A stretch of 64,000 nt of DNA, from positions 1,674,001 through 1,738,000 of the forward strand of contig NC_006041.1 of the NCBI RefSeq assembly GCF_000002515.2, in the 5' to 3' direction. The notes under the pieces are model-generated. The model was not told the DNA's origin and ran no database searches. It saw only the letters and a list, made by a program, of their open reading frames with translations. The DNA comes from Kluyveromyces lactis. Its lineage: Eukaryota; Ascomycota; Saccharomycetes; Saccharomycetales; Saccharomycetaceae. This document shows positions 47,747 to 56,650 of this stretch, piece by piece. Both the position numbers and the translations under genes were made by a program. Numbering within the stretch: the stretch's first letter is position 1; the number at the start of each line of letters is the position of its first letter.

Positions 47747-48775
47747 TCAAACCTCATCAATCGGTCTTTTCCTTGAATGGTTTCGGTATTGAGTATCACG
47801 TTGATTGAGTTGCCTATCATACCTCCTATTGGAGCGTCTATTCTGGTCATTCTTGTGATCTTTGCCTCCAAAGAGCACCTCTTTTTCTTCTTCTGTAAGT
47901 TCATATTTGAGATAATTGGCATCACCAAGTTCTTTGATGAAATCCAAGATCTTACCGTTTTCCTCTTTTAAGATTCTCTGATGAAGACCTATCGTCAAGT
48001 TTGGTTTATAATTAAACCTTTTAACTTGGTTTTGTATATTTTGAATAAAATAGCGCTCCTTTCTAGACTCCTGGAGAGGATTACGATTCAAGTCTTCGTC
48101 CTTGACGTTAAACTTTTCTCTGTACATTTCTTTCTTATTTGAAATCTTTATTAACCACATCTTCCTTCTCTCTTCTTTCCATTTTGCGATATCCTCCTCC
48201 GTTTTAAGCACTATTGAAGTTCCAGGTATATACAGATCTGATCCTTTGACGGTTTCTATGATATCTTCATCAGCAGAAGCTTCTTCTTCTTCTTCATCTT
48301 CTTCTTCTTTCCTTTTATCATCTTCATCACTTGCTATTTTATTCTCAACTAAAGCAGAATTCCTCAAATTGGTATTGGCGAACTTTTTGATAGGACCCTT
48401 CTTGGGTACTTCGATTTTGTCGTTTGCCTCTAAATTTGACTGTTGGTGCTCTATCACCTCTTCCTCTTCTTCTTCTTCCTCATCATCATAATTGATCTTG
48501 CTTGATTTTGTAACATCCACGTATGGCGGTTGCGCTTGATTAAAACCATACCAGCTCTGTTGATACTGGTGCGGATTCGGATAGAAAGGATGGTGGGTCC
48601 CATATCTCATTCCCATTGGTGCATGCTGCATAGCGGGGACACCGTATTGGTTGGGTTGATTCATCTGAGGTATCGGATAATACTGCATTCGCGTGGTTTG
48701 TAACGTATGTTGCAAAAGATTATTATTCACAGATCCGCCCTGTGAAGAGTTATTGTACACGTTTTGACCATTCAT
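47747..48775 (-). CDS. RSA1: snoRNP/60S assembly factor Rsa1 (NUFIP1-like)
   Basis: A 342-residue nuclear protein that works with Hit1 and the R2TP complex to assemble box C/D snoRNPs and also affects 60S maturation. The conserved NUFIP1/Rsa1 core, which binds Snu13, is clear: IAKWKEERRKMWLIKISNKKEMY near residue 195. The N-terminal part is Asn/Gln/Tyr-rich (PNQYGVPAM, FYPNPHQYQQ) and two acidic runs flank the middle. The ATG at 48775 (MNGQNVYNN) is chosen; upstream the same frame contains the GAGAT pentanucleotide repeat and begins at GTG, so it is leader. S. cerevisiae YPL193W is 381 residues. Confidence 0.9.
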   Translation of the reverse strand: MNGQNVYNNSSQGGSVNNNLLQHTLQTTRMQYYPIPQMNQPNQYGVPAMQHAPMGMRYGTHHPFYPNPHQYQQSWYGFNQAQPPYVDVTKSSKINYDDEEEEEEEEVIEHQQSNLEANDKIEVPKKGPIKKFANTNLRNSALVENKIASDEDDKRKEEEDEEEEEASADEDIIETVKGSDLYIPGTSIVLKTEEDIAKWKEERRKMWLIKISNKKEMYREKFNVKDEDLNRNPLQESRKERYFIQNIQNQVKRFNYKPNLTIGLHQRILKEENGKILDFIKELGDANYLKYELTEEEKEVLFGGKDHKNDQNRRSNRRYDRQLNQRDTQYRNHSRKRPIDEV

Positions 48776-49525
48776 GTTGCTCGAATACTCTTCCCTGGGG
48801 CCTTTCTTCCCATCATATTCATTAATTGAACAGATAGAGATGAGATGAGATGAGATGAGATGAGATGAATAGATAATGAAAAGAAATTTCCTACGTTCAC
48901 ATACATAATGTTCTGGAGAAAGGTGTTGAAGTTTTAAACCGGTAACTGATGCTTCGTAAACCGTGAAACATATTCTGAAATATGTAACAGTCAAACAGGC
49001 TCATAAGGGTCCCCGCAAGTCATTCCACTGGTGCTATAGCTTTTACGCAGTGTCATCTATATCACGTGACCTTACTGATATACGTCTTCTTATTACCAAT
49101 CATAAGAGAGACGGATTTTGACCAAGTTAACCACTGAGAGTAATCAGAAATCTATCCCCCAATATGTCGGCTTATAAGTTGGTGGTTATGCGGCCCCTCC
49201 ATGTATGTAGTTTTATACCTCTTACTTCCATCAGCTGTGCAGTGGGTAGTCTCTCACCAACGGGTTTACCAGTGAAAATCGTATTGCAGCGGTGAATTTT
49301 TCAAGCTTCGAAACCTTGAAGACTTTTAAAGCTCAACAAAAATGTTTAAATGTTTTCAGAAAAGATTTAAAGGTACATTGAAGAACTTCTTGGTACTCGA
49401 TCTGAGTTATTAGTTGGCCTCTCGTTTTCCCATTCATTCATTGTTATCCTTCTTTTTTTAGTTTGGTTTACGTTAATATTAACTCAGTAAATTATACTTC
49501 GGCAACAGTTTATAATCCCTGAATC
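48776..49525. promoter_or_regulatory. Divergent RSA1/MPC1 promoter region
   Basis: 750 bp. It contains the six-copy GAGAT repeat near RSA1 and CACGTG at 49063-49068. The rest shows no gene; T-rich tracts precede the MPC1 start. Confidence 0.5.
48837..48868 (+). repeat. GAGAT pentanucleotide repeat, six copies, upstream of RSA1
   Basis: Six exact GAGAT units (48837-48866) followed by a partial unit, 62 bp upstream of the RSA1 ATG. Each junction creates GATGAG, the core of the PAC element of ribosome-biogenesis genes. Confidence 0.9.
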
Positions 49526-49900
49526 ATGTCCCAACCAGTACAGAGAGCTGCTAGTCAATCTTTGATTTCCAAATACATTAACAAGGAAACTTTAAAGTAT
49601 GTCTTCACCACACATTTCTGGGGTCCAGTTTCAAACTTCGGTATCCCAATTGCTGCCATCTACGATTTGAAGAAGGATCCGGAGATGATTTCTGGACCTA
49701 TGACGCTGGCTCTAGTGATGTACTCTGGTGTGTTTATGAGATATTCCCTAGCTGTTACCCCAAGGAACTTCTTGTTATTCGGTTGTCACGTTGTGAATGA
49801 AACAGCCCAACTTGTGCAAGGTTACAGATATTTAAACCATCATTATCTAGGTGGCAAGAAAGCTGACGCTACTGACGCCAATGTCGCCAAGACAGCCTAG
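49526..49900 (+). CDS. MPC1: Mitochondrial pyruvate carrier subunit Mpc1
   Basis: A 124-residue inner-membrane protein which, with Mpc2 or Mpc3, imports pyruvate into the matrix. Family hallmarks are present: [66 protein letters not shown]. Hydrophobic helices correspond to the family's small transmembrane bundle. Length is close to S. cerevisiae Mpc1 (130, YGL080W). All positions I know to be conserved are intact. Confidence 0.97.
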   Translation: MSQPVQRAASQSLISKYINKETLKYVFTTHFWGPVSNFGIPIAAIYDLKKDPEMISGPMTLALVMYSGVFMRYSLAVTPRNFLLFGCHVVNETAQLVQGYRYLNHHYLGGKKADATDANVAKTA

Positions 49901-50098
49901 ATGCAAGAGAAAATGTAACCTGCCGACAAAACAACATTCTTTCTCCCATGGCTTAGATTACACTACTGTGTAGGTCTGTTATCTAAGATTTAATGCTAAG
50001 TTTATTTACGTACTGTATATTATATGTCTATATGTTCAATTACAGTTTATGAATTCATTTCGAAATGAAAAATAAAGTACTTCTTTCGTTCTTTATTA

Positions 50099-51760
50099 TC
50101 AAGAGTCGAACAAACCTTTAGGTCTGTCAGCTTGTGTGGGACCCATGCCATCATCTTCTTCCTGTAGATTGAGATCTTCTTGGATTGCTTGTCTTTTCAA
50201 ATTATTTAGATAAGCAGCCTTGTTCATTTCTCTTTGATGAGATTCATCTGTACCGACATTGTTCGATTCAATTGTTCCTCCCCATTCGACAGTTGTTCTC
50301 ATTCTCTTTACTGGCTCGCTAATTGACGGCTCGGTTGTTGTGTTCGATGGTGTTGACTGGGAGCCAGTGTTTGAATTGGGAGTAGTGTTACTATTTTGTT
50401 TCCCCCACCTTTTAAACCTGAATTGCCTTCCTTCTTCGTCTTCGTCATCATCATCTGCTCCATCCTCATCCGTTATAAATAGTGAGCGTTTTGTATGTGG
50501 ATACAGCATCTGCTTACTTTCCGGCCTTTGAAGCTTATCTGGTTTCACTACGGTATCCTTCTTGATTGGTGAAACTATCTTTTCTGGTGACAGGTTAAAT
50601 TGGGTGACAGAATCCTCTGGTTCTTCGACCCTACCCTCGGTATCAGTTACCTGCACTAATTCCAATACAACCCCATCTTTTGTTATTTCAAAGAGAATGG
50701 GGTCACCAGGTTGGCAAAACCAGATTCTTATCATGTCATTTGTTTTCCAACAATTAAGTCCATTTAAGAATACTTTGAAATCTCGTAATTTGAACGTAAT
50801 GCTCTTCTTAATACTTTGTGATCTGCTTGAAGGTCTCGAACCGTCGTTTTTTTCTGTTGAAAATATGCAGTAATGTTCTAGATCATTTGCGCTACATGTA
50901 TTCGTTACTGTAACTGCTTGTTTGAGGTACCCTTGACTTTTCATGTTGTACACGGCTTTTGTAAATCCTATTATGGCTAGAGTATGTCTCGTCAATTCCA
51001 ATTTTATTTCCTCGATCACATTAGACATAATAGAGTCAATGAAGTTTCTTAGTATTGATTGATCAAAACTTAAGAAGTTGATTTCGTCGTTAACCGTCAA
51101 CGGTGTATTTTTCACTGTGCTCACAATATTGTGTTCATTGGCGATACCTCTATTAAACATATCATGTTCTAATTCTGTTTGTAAAGATTTGAAATAATCC
51201 ACTAACCGAGGATCTAATGATCTGCCCTTACTTTTGTTGTTGTATACTGAAAGGAATTTTTGTTTATATTTCAGACTTAATATGATCTGAACACTTTCCA
51301 ATGGATCAAAATTAACTTGATATTCTTTAGTTAGCAAAGATGCTGTCTTCATTTTGATTATGAGTTTGTTAGCTATAGTTTCAGAACAATTATCACAATT
51401 GTCGATAGTTAACATGTATTCTTTAATTGTATCCTCTTGTTTAAGTGATAATAGGGAAAGATACTTTGCATTCGCTTTGAAACTATAAATTGTGTGAAGA
51501 ATGTCATTACAATCGGTGATCTGCTGCACTCCAGATTCACCAAATACAATCTTCTTCGGCTCGAAGTGATACTCTGTAAAGAACGACTTAGGAAATCGTA
51601 CCTTGGCCATGGTCGTGTCTGTTGCATTCATGGATGATATCAATACACCATTTTCGGTGATTGTTATGAAGACATCAGGGTTTATTTGAGAAAGAGTTGC
51701 CAAGCATTTACCCCATATGGTCTGTTCATTCGTGCTGTTTATGGAAGCACGAAATGACAT
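50099..51760 (-). CDS. DDC1: DNA damage checkpoint clamp subunit Ddc1 (Rad9 of 9-1-1)
   Basis: A 553-residue subunit of the PCNA-like Ddc1-Mec3-Rad17 clamp that activates Mec1 at damaged DNA. The first 350 residues form the clamp-like fold (SFRASINSTNEQTIWGKCLATLSQI). The tail is disordered and acidic, with RWGKQ, an aromatic W493 in TTVEWGGTIE that probably corresponds to the Mec1-activating tryptophan of S. cerevisiae Ddc1, and a terminal GPTQADRPKGLFDS in which T542 matches the Dpb11-binding phosphothreonine. These functional assignments are by alignment from memory. Counterpart YPL194W, 612 residues. Lies head to tail behind APL5. Confidence 0.9.
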   Translation of the reverse strand: MSFRASINSTNEQTIWGKCLATLSQINPDVFITITENGVLISSMNATDTTMAKVRFPKSFFTEYHFEPKKIVFGESGVQQITDCNDILHTIYSFKANAKYLSLLSLKQEDTIKEYMLTIDNCDNCSETIANKLIIKMKTASLLTKEYQVNFDPLESVQIILSLKYKQKFLSVYNNKSKGRSLDPRLVDYFKSLQTELEHDMFNRGIANEHNIVSTVKNTPLTVNDEINFLSFDQSILRNFIDSIMSNVIEEIKLELTRHTLAIIGFTKAVYNMKSQGYLKQAVTVTNTCSANDLEHYCIFSTEKNDGSRPSSRSQSIKKSITFKLRDFKVFLNGLNCWKTNDMIRIWFCQPGDPILFEITKDGVVLELVQVTDTEGRVEEPEDSVTQFNLSPEKIVSPIKKDTVVKPDKLQRPESKQMLYPHTKRSLFITDEDGADDDDEDEEGRQFRFKRWGKQNSNTTPNSNTGSQSTPSNTTTEPSISEPVKRMRTTVEWGGTIESNNVGTDESHQREMNKAAYLNNLKRQAIQEDLNLQEEDDGMGPTQADRPKGLFDS

Positions 51761-51949
51761 TGCAATGGCCTGTTGTCACAACTTCCAGTCAGAATCCCTT
51801 TATCTGGCGGTGATAAAAAACTCTTCACTAGATCTAAAGTTCGTGTTTTTTCTTGCAATTACGTGATTTATCTTTTTACAGATTAAATATTTGAACCTAT
51901 GTCTATAAAGAAATAGTGCGAATGGATTAGTGATTATATTAATCTGTTA

Positions 51950-54676
51950 TTATGATTCGTTTGGAGCTAGAGAAATTGCTGGAGTTGAAGCTTTTTCAGC
52001 GGGCTCTTTATATTTTTTCTTAGTCTTTTCCTTCTTACTGCCATCTTTGGTTTTCTTCTTCTTTTTCTTTTTAATAACTATGACTTCTTCTTTGTCATCT
52101 TGGATGGCTGTTAAATTGTCACTAATGTGTTGTTCTGCAAGTTTATTTTTTAGCTTTTCCAACTCCTCTTGATCAACAGTGTATTCACCGTCGTAATCAA
52201 TGTTATCCTTTCGACTAAAATCAAAAGATTTGAATTTATTCGATGTGGAAAGAGTTATCGCATCTGAATGCCCAGAAGTATTTGATTTCTTCTTCCCCTC
52301 CTTTGTGATAGTGGATGGTGGAGCCACTACAATATCTGACAAAATTTGTACAGATGGTGACTTATTAGATTTCTTCTTTTTCGTCGAAATTTTGATGACG
52401 GGTTCGATTGTTTTTGTTTCACCCTCATCATCGTTATCACTCAATTCTATCAATTTCGTTTCTGCACGGTCAATTTTATCATCATTCAAATAAAACGGAT
52501 TATCCAACCTCTCTTGTCTTCTGCGCTCTTCTAAAGCAGCAAGTTCTTCTTCTGTCATTGAAATGTCTTTCTCTGACGAGATATCCTGAGTTACAGATCC
52601 GTCAGAACTTCCAGCGCTTGCAGCAGATTTAACGCTCTCCTTGTCGGAATAATATGCAGCTTCATCTTCATATAGTTCTTCATTTTTCATTAATTCTTCG
52701 AGTTCAACAGAAGATAAAAATGGAGTGTCTAAATCGAGTGTTAACGCCTTAACCAACTGCTGTTGTTGTCCGTGTGACATTGGGCCAAGTTCATACTCAT
52801 TGAAAAGACTAGGTAAAACGTCGGTAATTAATAGAGGTAACCCTTCCGTTTCATCTTGCAAAGCATCTTGACAGAGTTTTAACATTTCATAGAACTCTAC
52901 GCTTCGTTCTTGTATATCAAAATTCGTTGATCTGTATTTTTGTTCCATGAATGCGATTAGTGTAGAAAGAAGATCTGATATTTCAGATTTGGTTCTACCC
53001 TCTGTGTTAGCATAGGTTGAGAATAATTTCACTAATGCAGGAATCATTGTCTGTATCACGGTGTCTGGAAGTTTATTGGCTTTGTTTAGGAGTATGCCAA
53101 CGAGAGTGTCACAGTTATCAATTAACTCGGAATATTCCCCAAAGCACCATATTCCTTCCTTTAGTAGGTTAGGAAGCTTGGCGATAATATCATCGTTTGT
53201 AGTCAATTTGATTAATTGTTCTAAAGCCGCATCCCTCATGCTTGGAACTTTGACCATAATGTTTCTAAAGTTATCACCTAACAAAGTTGATACCTCTAAA
53301 TTATTCAAATCTTGTGAAACTATACAGAGATCCGTCAATATTTTCAAGTACCAGTCGAAGTCACCATTGATATTCTCGTAATCATTTATACAACAGACAT
53401 CTAAGACAGTCTTGGCAACTTTCACTTTATAGTTTAAAGGAATGTCTATTTGAACACCTTGATCATTGACATGCACTGTATCCACATCCACAAATTGCTT
53501 GATTAGAATTCTAACTAAATTTTTGATGTTGTCAGTTGATGCTATACCAGAGCATAATTCCAATACTTTGGTTCTGATCGATATATCCACATCTTTCAAC
53601 AAGCCTATCACCAATTTATCATATTGCATAATGAATTCGAAGTTAATCTTACCAATATGATAGAACAACACACAACTGATGTATCTCAAGTTTGGATCAA
53701 GTGATTGGACAAGCGATTCCAAATGGTTCAAACACTGATGTGCGGTATCATAGTCATCTTCTTCCAGCATTTGACCCTTTACAATACAGTTGATCGATTC
53801 ATAAATCACAGAAATGGCAGTAGTTTTATCCATCAATTCTAAAACTTTTGGTAGGATCTTATACCGTAGTTTTGGTTCTTCTTTCGAGAGACTGGTGAAA
53901 AGTTTCAACAATCTGATGATGATCCAATTGTTGTCAATTTGTATAAGCATCTCGTATAGAAGAGGAGAAAACTGTATAAATGGACCCGGGTTATGTTTCG
54001 CTAGCTCACAGATAACACTCACGGCAGCAGAGACAACCGAAGTATCCTCATCCTCAAGTGTTGAAACAAATTTGCTGAGGCCGTCTCTCAAGGATTCGGG
54101 ATACTGTAAGAACACTTTGAATAGGGCAGTCACCGCTTTTTTTCTAACATATGGCTTACCACTGTTTAACATTAGAAACAAATCATCGCAAATATCTCTA
54201 GCAAGTTCGGGCGTTACTATTGTGGAAAGACCGCTTAACGCGACGCCCATCTTAACTGTTTCGTTGCTTAAATCATATTTCAAATCTTTCTTCAAAAGAT
54301 TGGTAGCAAGCATTAGAATATCACTATCTTTGTAAAAGCTTTGAGATGCTGCCAAATACCCGACTCTCTTTTGCTGGAAATTGTTACTGCTCATAACCTC
54401 CAAAACGTGGAAGTTGGCCCACGCCATATCAAAACCGTACATCTCCAAATATGTTAGTTTCAAAACAGCATTTGTCTTCATGTTAAAATCTGGAGATTTC
54501 ACTTCCTCCCTGCATTCTACAATGGCTTGGTTTAAGAAGTCTTGGAGTTGCTCGGGCGTCTCGTTGTTAGATCTGATCCCTTTTATCAAATCCTTTAAAG
54601 ATTTCTCAAAAAAGATGCCAAAGGGTCTTAGCCGCTTCTTCACGTCTTCAGCGGATGTACCATAAATACTACTCAT
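51950..54676 (-). CDS. APL5: AP-3 complex delta subunit Apl5
   Basis: A 908-residue large adaptin. AP-3 carries cargo such as alkaline phosphatase and Vam3 from Golgi to vacuole. The N-terminal 600 residues are an adaptin solenoid with the typical start (MSSIYGTSAEDVKKRLRPFGIFFEKSLKDLIKGIR) and NAVLKLTYLEMYGFDMAWANFHVLEVM. The C-terminal hinge is charged, with repeated lysine runs (KKKKKKKTKDGSKKEKTKKK). S. cerevisiae Apl5 (YPL195W) is 932 residues. The start is the ATG at 54676; the frame continues only to TTG. Divergent from KXD1, another endolysosomal gene. Confidence 0.95.
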   Translation of the reverse strand: MSSIYGTSAEDVKKRLRPFGIFFEKSLKDLIKGIRSNNETPEQLQDFLNQAIVECREEVKSPDFNMKTNAVLKLTYLEMYGFDMAWANFHVLEVMSSNNFQQKRVGYLAASQSFYKDSDILMLATNLLKKDLKYDLSNETVKMGVALSGLSTIVTPELARDICDDLFLMLNSGKPYVRKKAVTALFKVFLQYPESLRDGLSKFVSTLEDEDTSVVSAAVSVICELAKHNPGPFIQFSPLLYEMLIQIDNNWIIIRLLKLFTSLSKEEPKLRYKILPKVLELMDKTTAISVIYESINCIVKGQMLEEDDYDTAHQCLNHLESLVQSLDPNLRYISCVLFYHIGKINFEFIMQYDKLVIGLLKDVDISIRTKVLELCSGIASTDNIKNLVRILIKQFVDVDTVHVNDQGVQIDIPLNYKVKVAKTVLDVCCINDYENINGDFDWYLKILTDLCIVSQDLNNLEVSTLLGDNFRNIMVKVPSMRDAALEQLIKLTTNDDIIAKLPNLLKEGIWCFGEYSELIDNCDTLVGILLNKANKLPDTVIQTMIPALVKLFSTYANTEGRTKSEISDLLSTLIAFMEQKYRSTNFDIQERSVEFYEMLKLCQDALQDETEGLPLLITDVLPSLFNEYELGPMSHGQQQQLVKALTLDLDTPFLSSVELEELMKNEELYEDEAAYYSDKESVKSAASAGSSDGSVTQDISSEKDISMTEEELAALEERRRQERLDNPFYLNDDKIDRAETKLIELSDNDDEGETKTIEPVIKISTKKKKSNKSPSVQILSDIVVAPPSTITKEGKKKSNTSGHSDAITLSTSNKFKSFDFSRKDNIDYDGEYTVDQEELEKLKNKLAEQHISDNLTAIQDDKEEVIVIKKKKKKKTKDGSKKEKTKKKYKEPAEKASTPAISLAPNES

Positions 54677-54951
54677 ATTTCTCGATACAGCTTGTACTGT
54701 TAACAATTGACTAACGGCCTCGATTGACTCTTTTGCTCACTTGTTAATTGATCAAGCTTTCACTTTGAAGCATTTCGTACATAGGATCAATTTCTGATTT
54801 TTTCAGCTTTCCTTTATTTTACTGCAAAGAGAAGCCTTAGAGGTCTGAAGCCAACTTTGACATTTAGGTCAGATCAACTAAAGATAGACCTAATGCAATA
54901 TATACAATTGTAAGGAATCAAAAGCATTTAGGTTTAATTTGGTACAGTGTA

Positions 54952-55488
54952 ATGGATGAGCATCGATCAAGGACACCAAGTATAGATAGTAGGAATTATG
55001 CTATTCCAGAAGCGGATTACCTCCCGGCAGGCATTGACATAGATAGAAACGGTGTGTCTGAATCAGATGATTCTTCCGATGATGATGCTCAAAGTTCACT
55101 ATTTCCAACAGAATCCAGTGGTACGTTGTGGATGAACCAAATCCAAGATACGCCTATGTTTGACTCAAGTAAATTTCTATTTGAGTCGGTAAATAATGCA
55201 ATAAACGATATTGACTTTTCGGAATCCCTTGCAATACAAGCAAAGACATCTGCATTGATTAATTCGAAGAGCCGGGAGTTGAAAGGCCTTATTAAGCAAT
55301 TACAGGAGAAAGTAGATTACTATAATGAAAGGTTTAAGCGCGGAGCTGTTGTATCAAGCCAATTGAAGGTTAACCTACAGATGCTTTCGAAACGGATTGC
55401 AACTTTGGATGACCTCTTCTCCAAACAGTTTCCTATCGAATATAATCAGTCGAAGGAAAAGGTGATGGAACGAACATTAAATGATTGA
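54952..55488 (+). CDS. KXD1: BLOC-1 subunit Kxd1
   Basis: A 178-residue subunit of the yeast BLOC-1 complex on endosomes, which helps control Rab5 (Vps21) activity through its GAP Msb3. The N-terminal 75 residues are acidic and disordered. The KxDL domain (about 75-160) is helical, including MFDSSKFLFESVNNAINDIDFSESLAIQAKTSALINSKSRELKGLIKQLQEKVDYYNERF as a continuous helix pattern (residues about 63-125). The S. cerevisiae protein (YGL079W) is 218 residues. The 3' end converges with OXR1 across 77 bp. Confidence 0.9.
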   Translation: MDEHRSRTPSIDSRNYAIPEADYLPAGIDIDRNGVSESDDSSDDDAQSSLFPTESSGTLWMNQIQDTPMFDSSKFLFESVNNAINDIDFSESLAIQAKTSALINSKSRELKGLIKQLQEKVDYYNERFKRGAVVSSQLKVNLQMLSKRIATLDDLFSKQFPIEYNQSKEKVMERTLND

Positions 55489-55565
55489 TTATTGAAAAAT
55501 ATATATACATACCTTGTGTTTTTTATTGGAAAAGCCATTATTAAGTTTGTTGTTAAAGAGAGCAG

Positions 55566-56318
55566 TTATCCTACTCTCCACACTTCGACTCCAACTATGT
55601 GAAATTTGGAACCTTCTCTGCTTAAGATATCATTACCGAATGTCATGCTTGGGAACGTTACTCCTCTGAACAAGCCGTCGTCTATCCATAGACCATAATG
55701 TCCATCGCCAGCTCCCATGGACAAAAATGTGCTTGTGCAGTAGATAGAGAATTCGTTTTCCCCGGTGTAAGGAAATCCCCTCAATTGCCAATTATGACTA
55801 TCTTGTTTACAATCATGCTTGTCATGCAATTGTAGGTCAGGAACTTTTTCCATTTTCCATAGAAAACATTCTCCGTTGCCATAATATCTTCGACTATCGG
55901 TAGGATGAAATGTTTCATTGGCATATCCACCAAATATTCCTCCCTTACGATCCCGTATCACTATGACATATCCTACCCTTGCATTATTATTTGTATCATA
56001 CTTCAACTTGTCGTACAACGAATGTAGGGATGCTCCATGTTGTTCTAAACTATAAAGGAGAGTCCATTCTGTATATAACTGAATTCGTGTTGGCATCAGC
56101 TGGCGTAACTCTTCGCACATTTCCTTGCTGAGAAGTCTGTTTTTTGTCTTTTCGGAGTATCCAATCAAGTGTACTGGTGGTAGCGCATCGTCTTCTTCGT
56201 AATGGTTGTGCTGAATGGATCGACTGGTTTTCTCGCTACTTTCATCACCAATGCTGTCCGAAAGCACAGTTCCAAGTCCTTTACCCCAACTCTGTATTCT
56301 GTTACGAAAACCACTCAT
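55566..56318 (-). CDS. OXR1: TLDc-domain protein Oxr1
   Basis: A 250-residue protein that is mostly one TLDc domain (about 75-250): LLSKEMCEELRQLMPTRIQLYTEWTLLYSLEQHGASLHSLY, GYVIVIRDRKGGIFGGYANE, GAGDGHYGLWIDDGLFRG. Yeast Oxr1 protects against oxidative stress and binds the peripheral V-ATPase V1 sector to promote its release. S. cerevisiae Oxr1 (YPL196W) is 273 residues. N-terminal 70 residues are Ser-rich linker. All TLDc landmarks look intact. Confidence 0.93.
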   Translation of the reverse strand: MSGFRNRIQSWGKGLGTVLSDSIGDESSEKTSRSIQHNHYEEDDALPPVHLIGYSEKTKNRLLSKEMCEELRQLMPTRIQLYTEWTLLYSLEQHGASLHSLYDKLKYDTNNNARVGYVIVIRDRKGGIFGGYANETFHPTDSRRYYGNGECFLWKMEKVPDLQLHDKHDCKQDSHNWQLRGFPYTGENEFSIYCTSTFLSMGAGDGHYGLWIDDGLFRGVTFPSMTFGNDILSREGSKFHIVGVEVWRVG

Positions 56319-56650
56319 TACTGTTCATTGAGTCTGATAATGGGCGGTGTATATCACCAATTCGTTACTTCAGGTATTCGAGATGATTTGCTTACAAGAA
56401 CAGAATGTGTGTTAAGGTTCCCTAAGATTAATTTTTGAATCTCATCATAAAAAGTGCACGTATTGAACAGTCACGTGCAGTAGTGTAAGCGATATGTTTA
56501 CAACAGCTCCACGGCAAGCAGAACATTCACGTCGTATATGACTGGAACGGTATGGTATAATTTAGGTATATCTATATGTTTGATAATGCAATATGAGTGA
56601 TAAACTGTAAAAATGTATAAATATTTGTTAATGAATACTCCAGAACATGT
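56319..56650. promoter_or_regulatory. OXR1 promoter and desaturase 3' region
   Basis: 332 bp with CACGTG at 56472-56477, about 155 bp upstream of OXR1. No gene. This point marks the end of the block shared with S. cerevisiae chromosomes VII and XVI. Confidence 0.5.
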
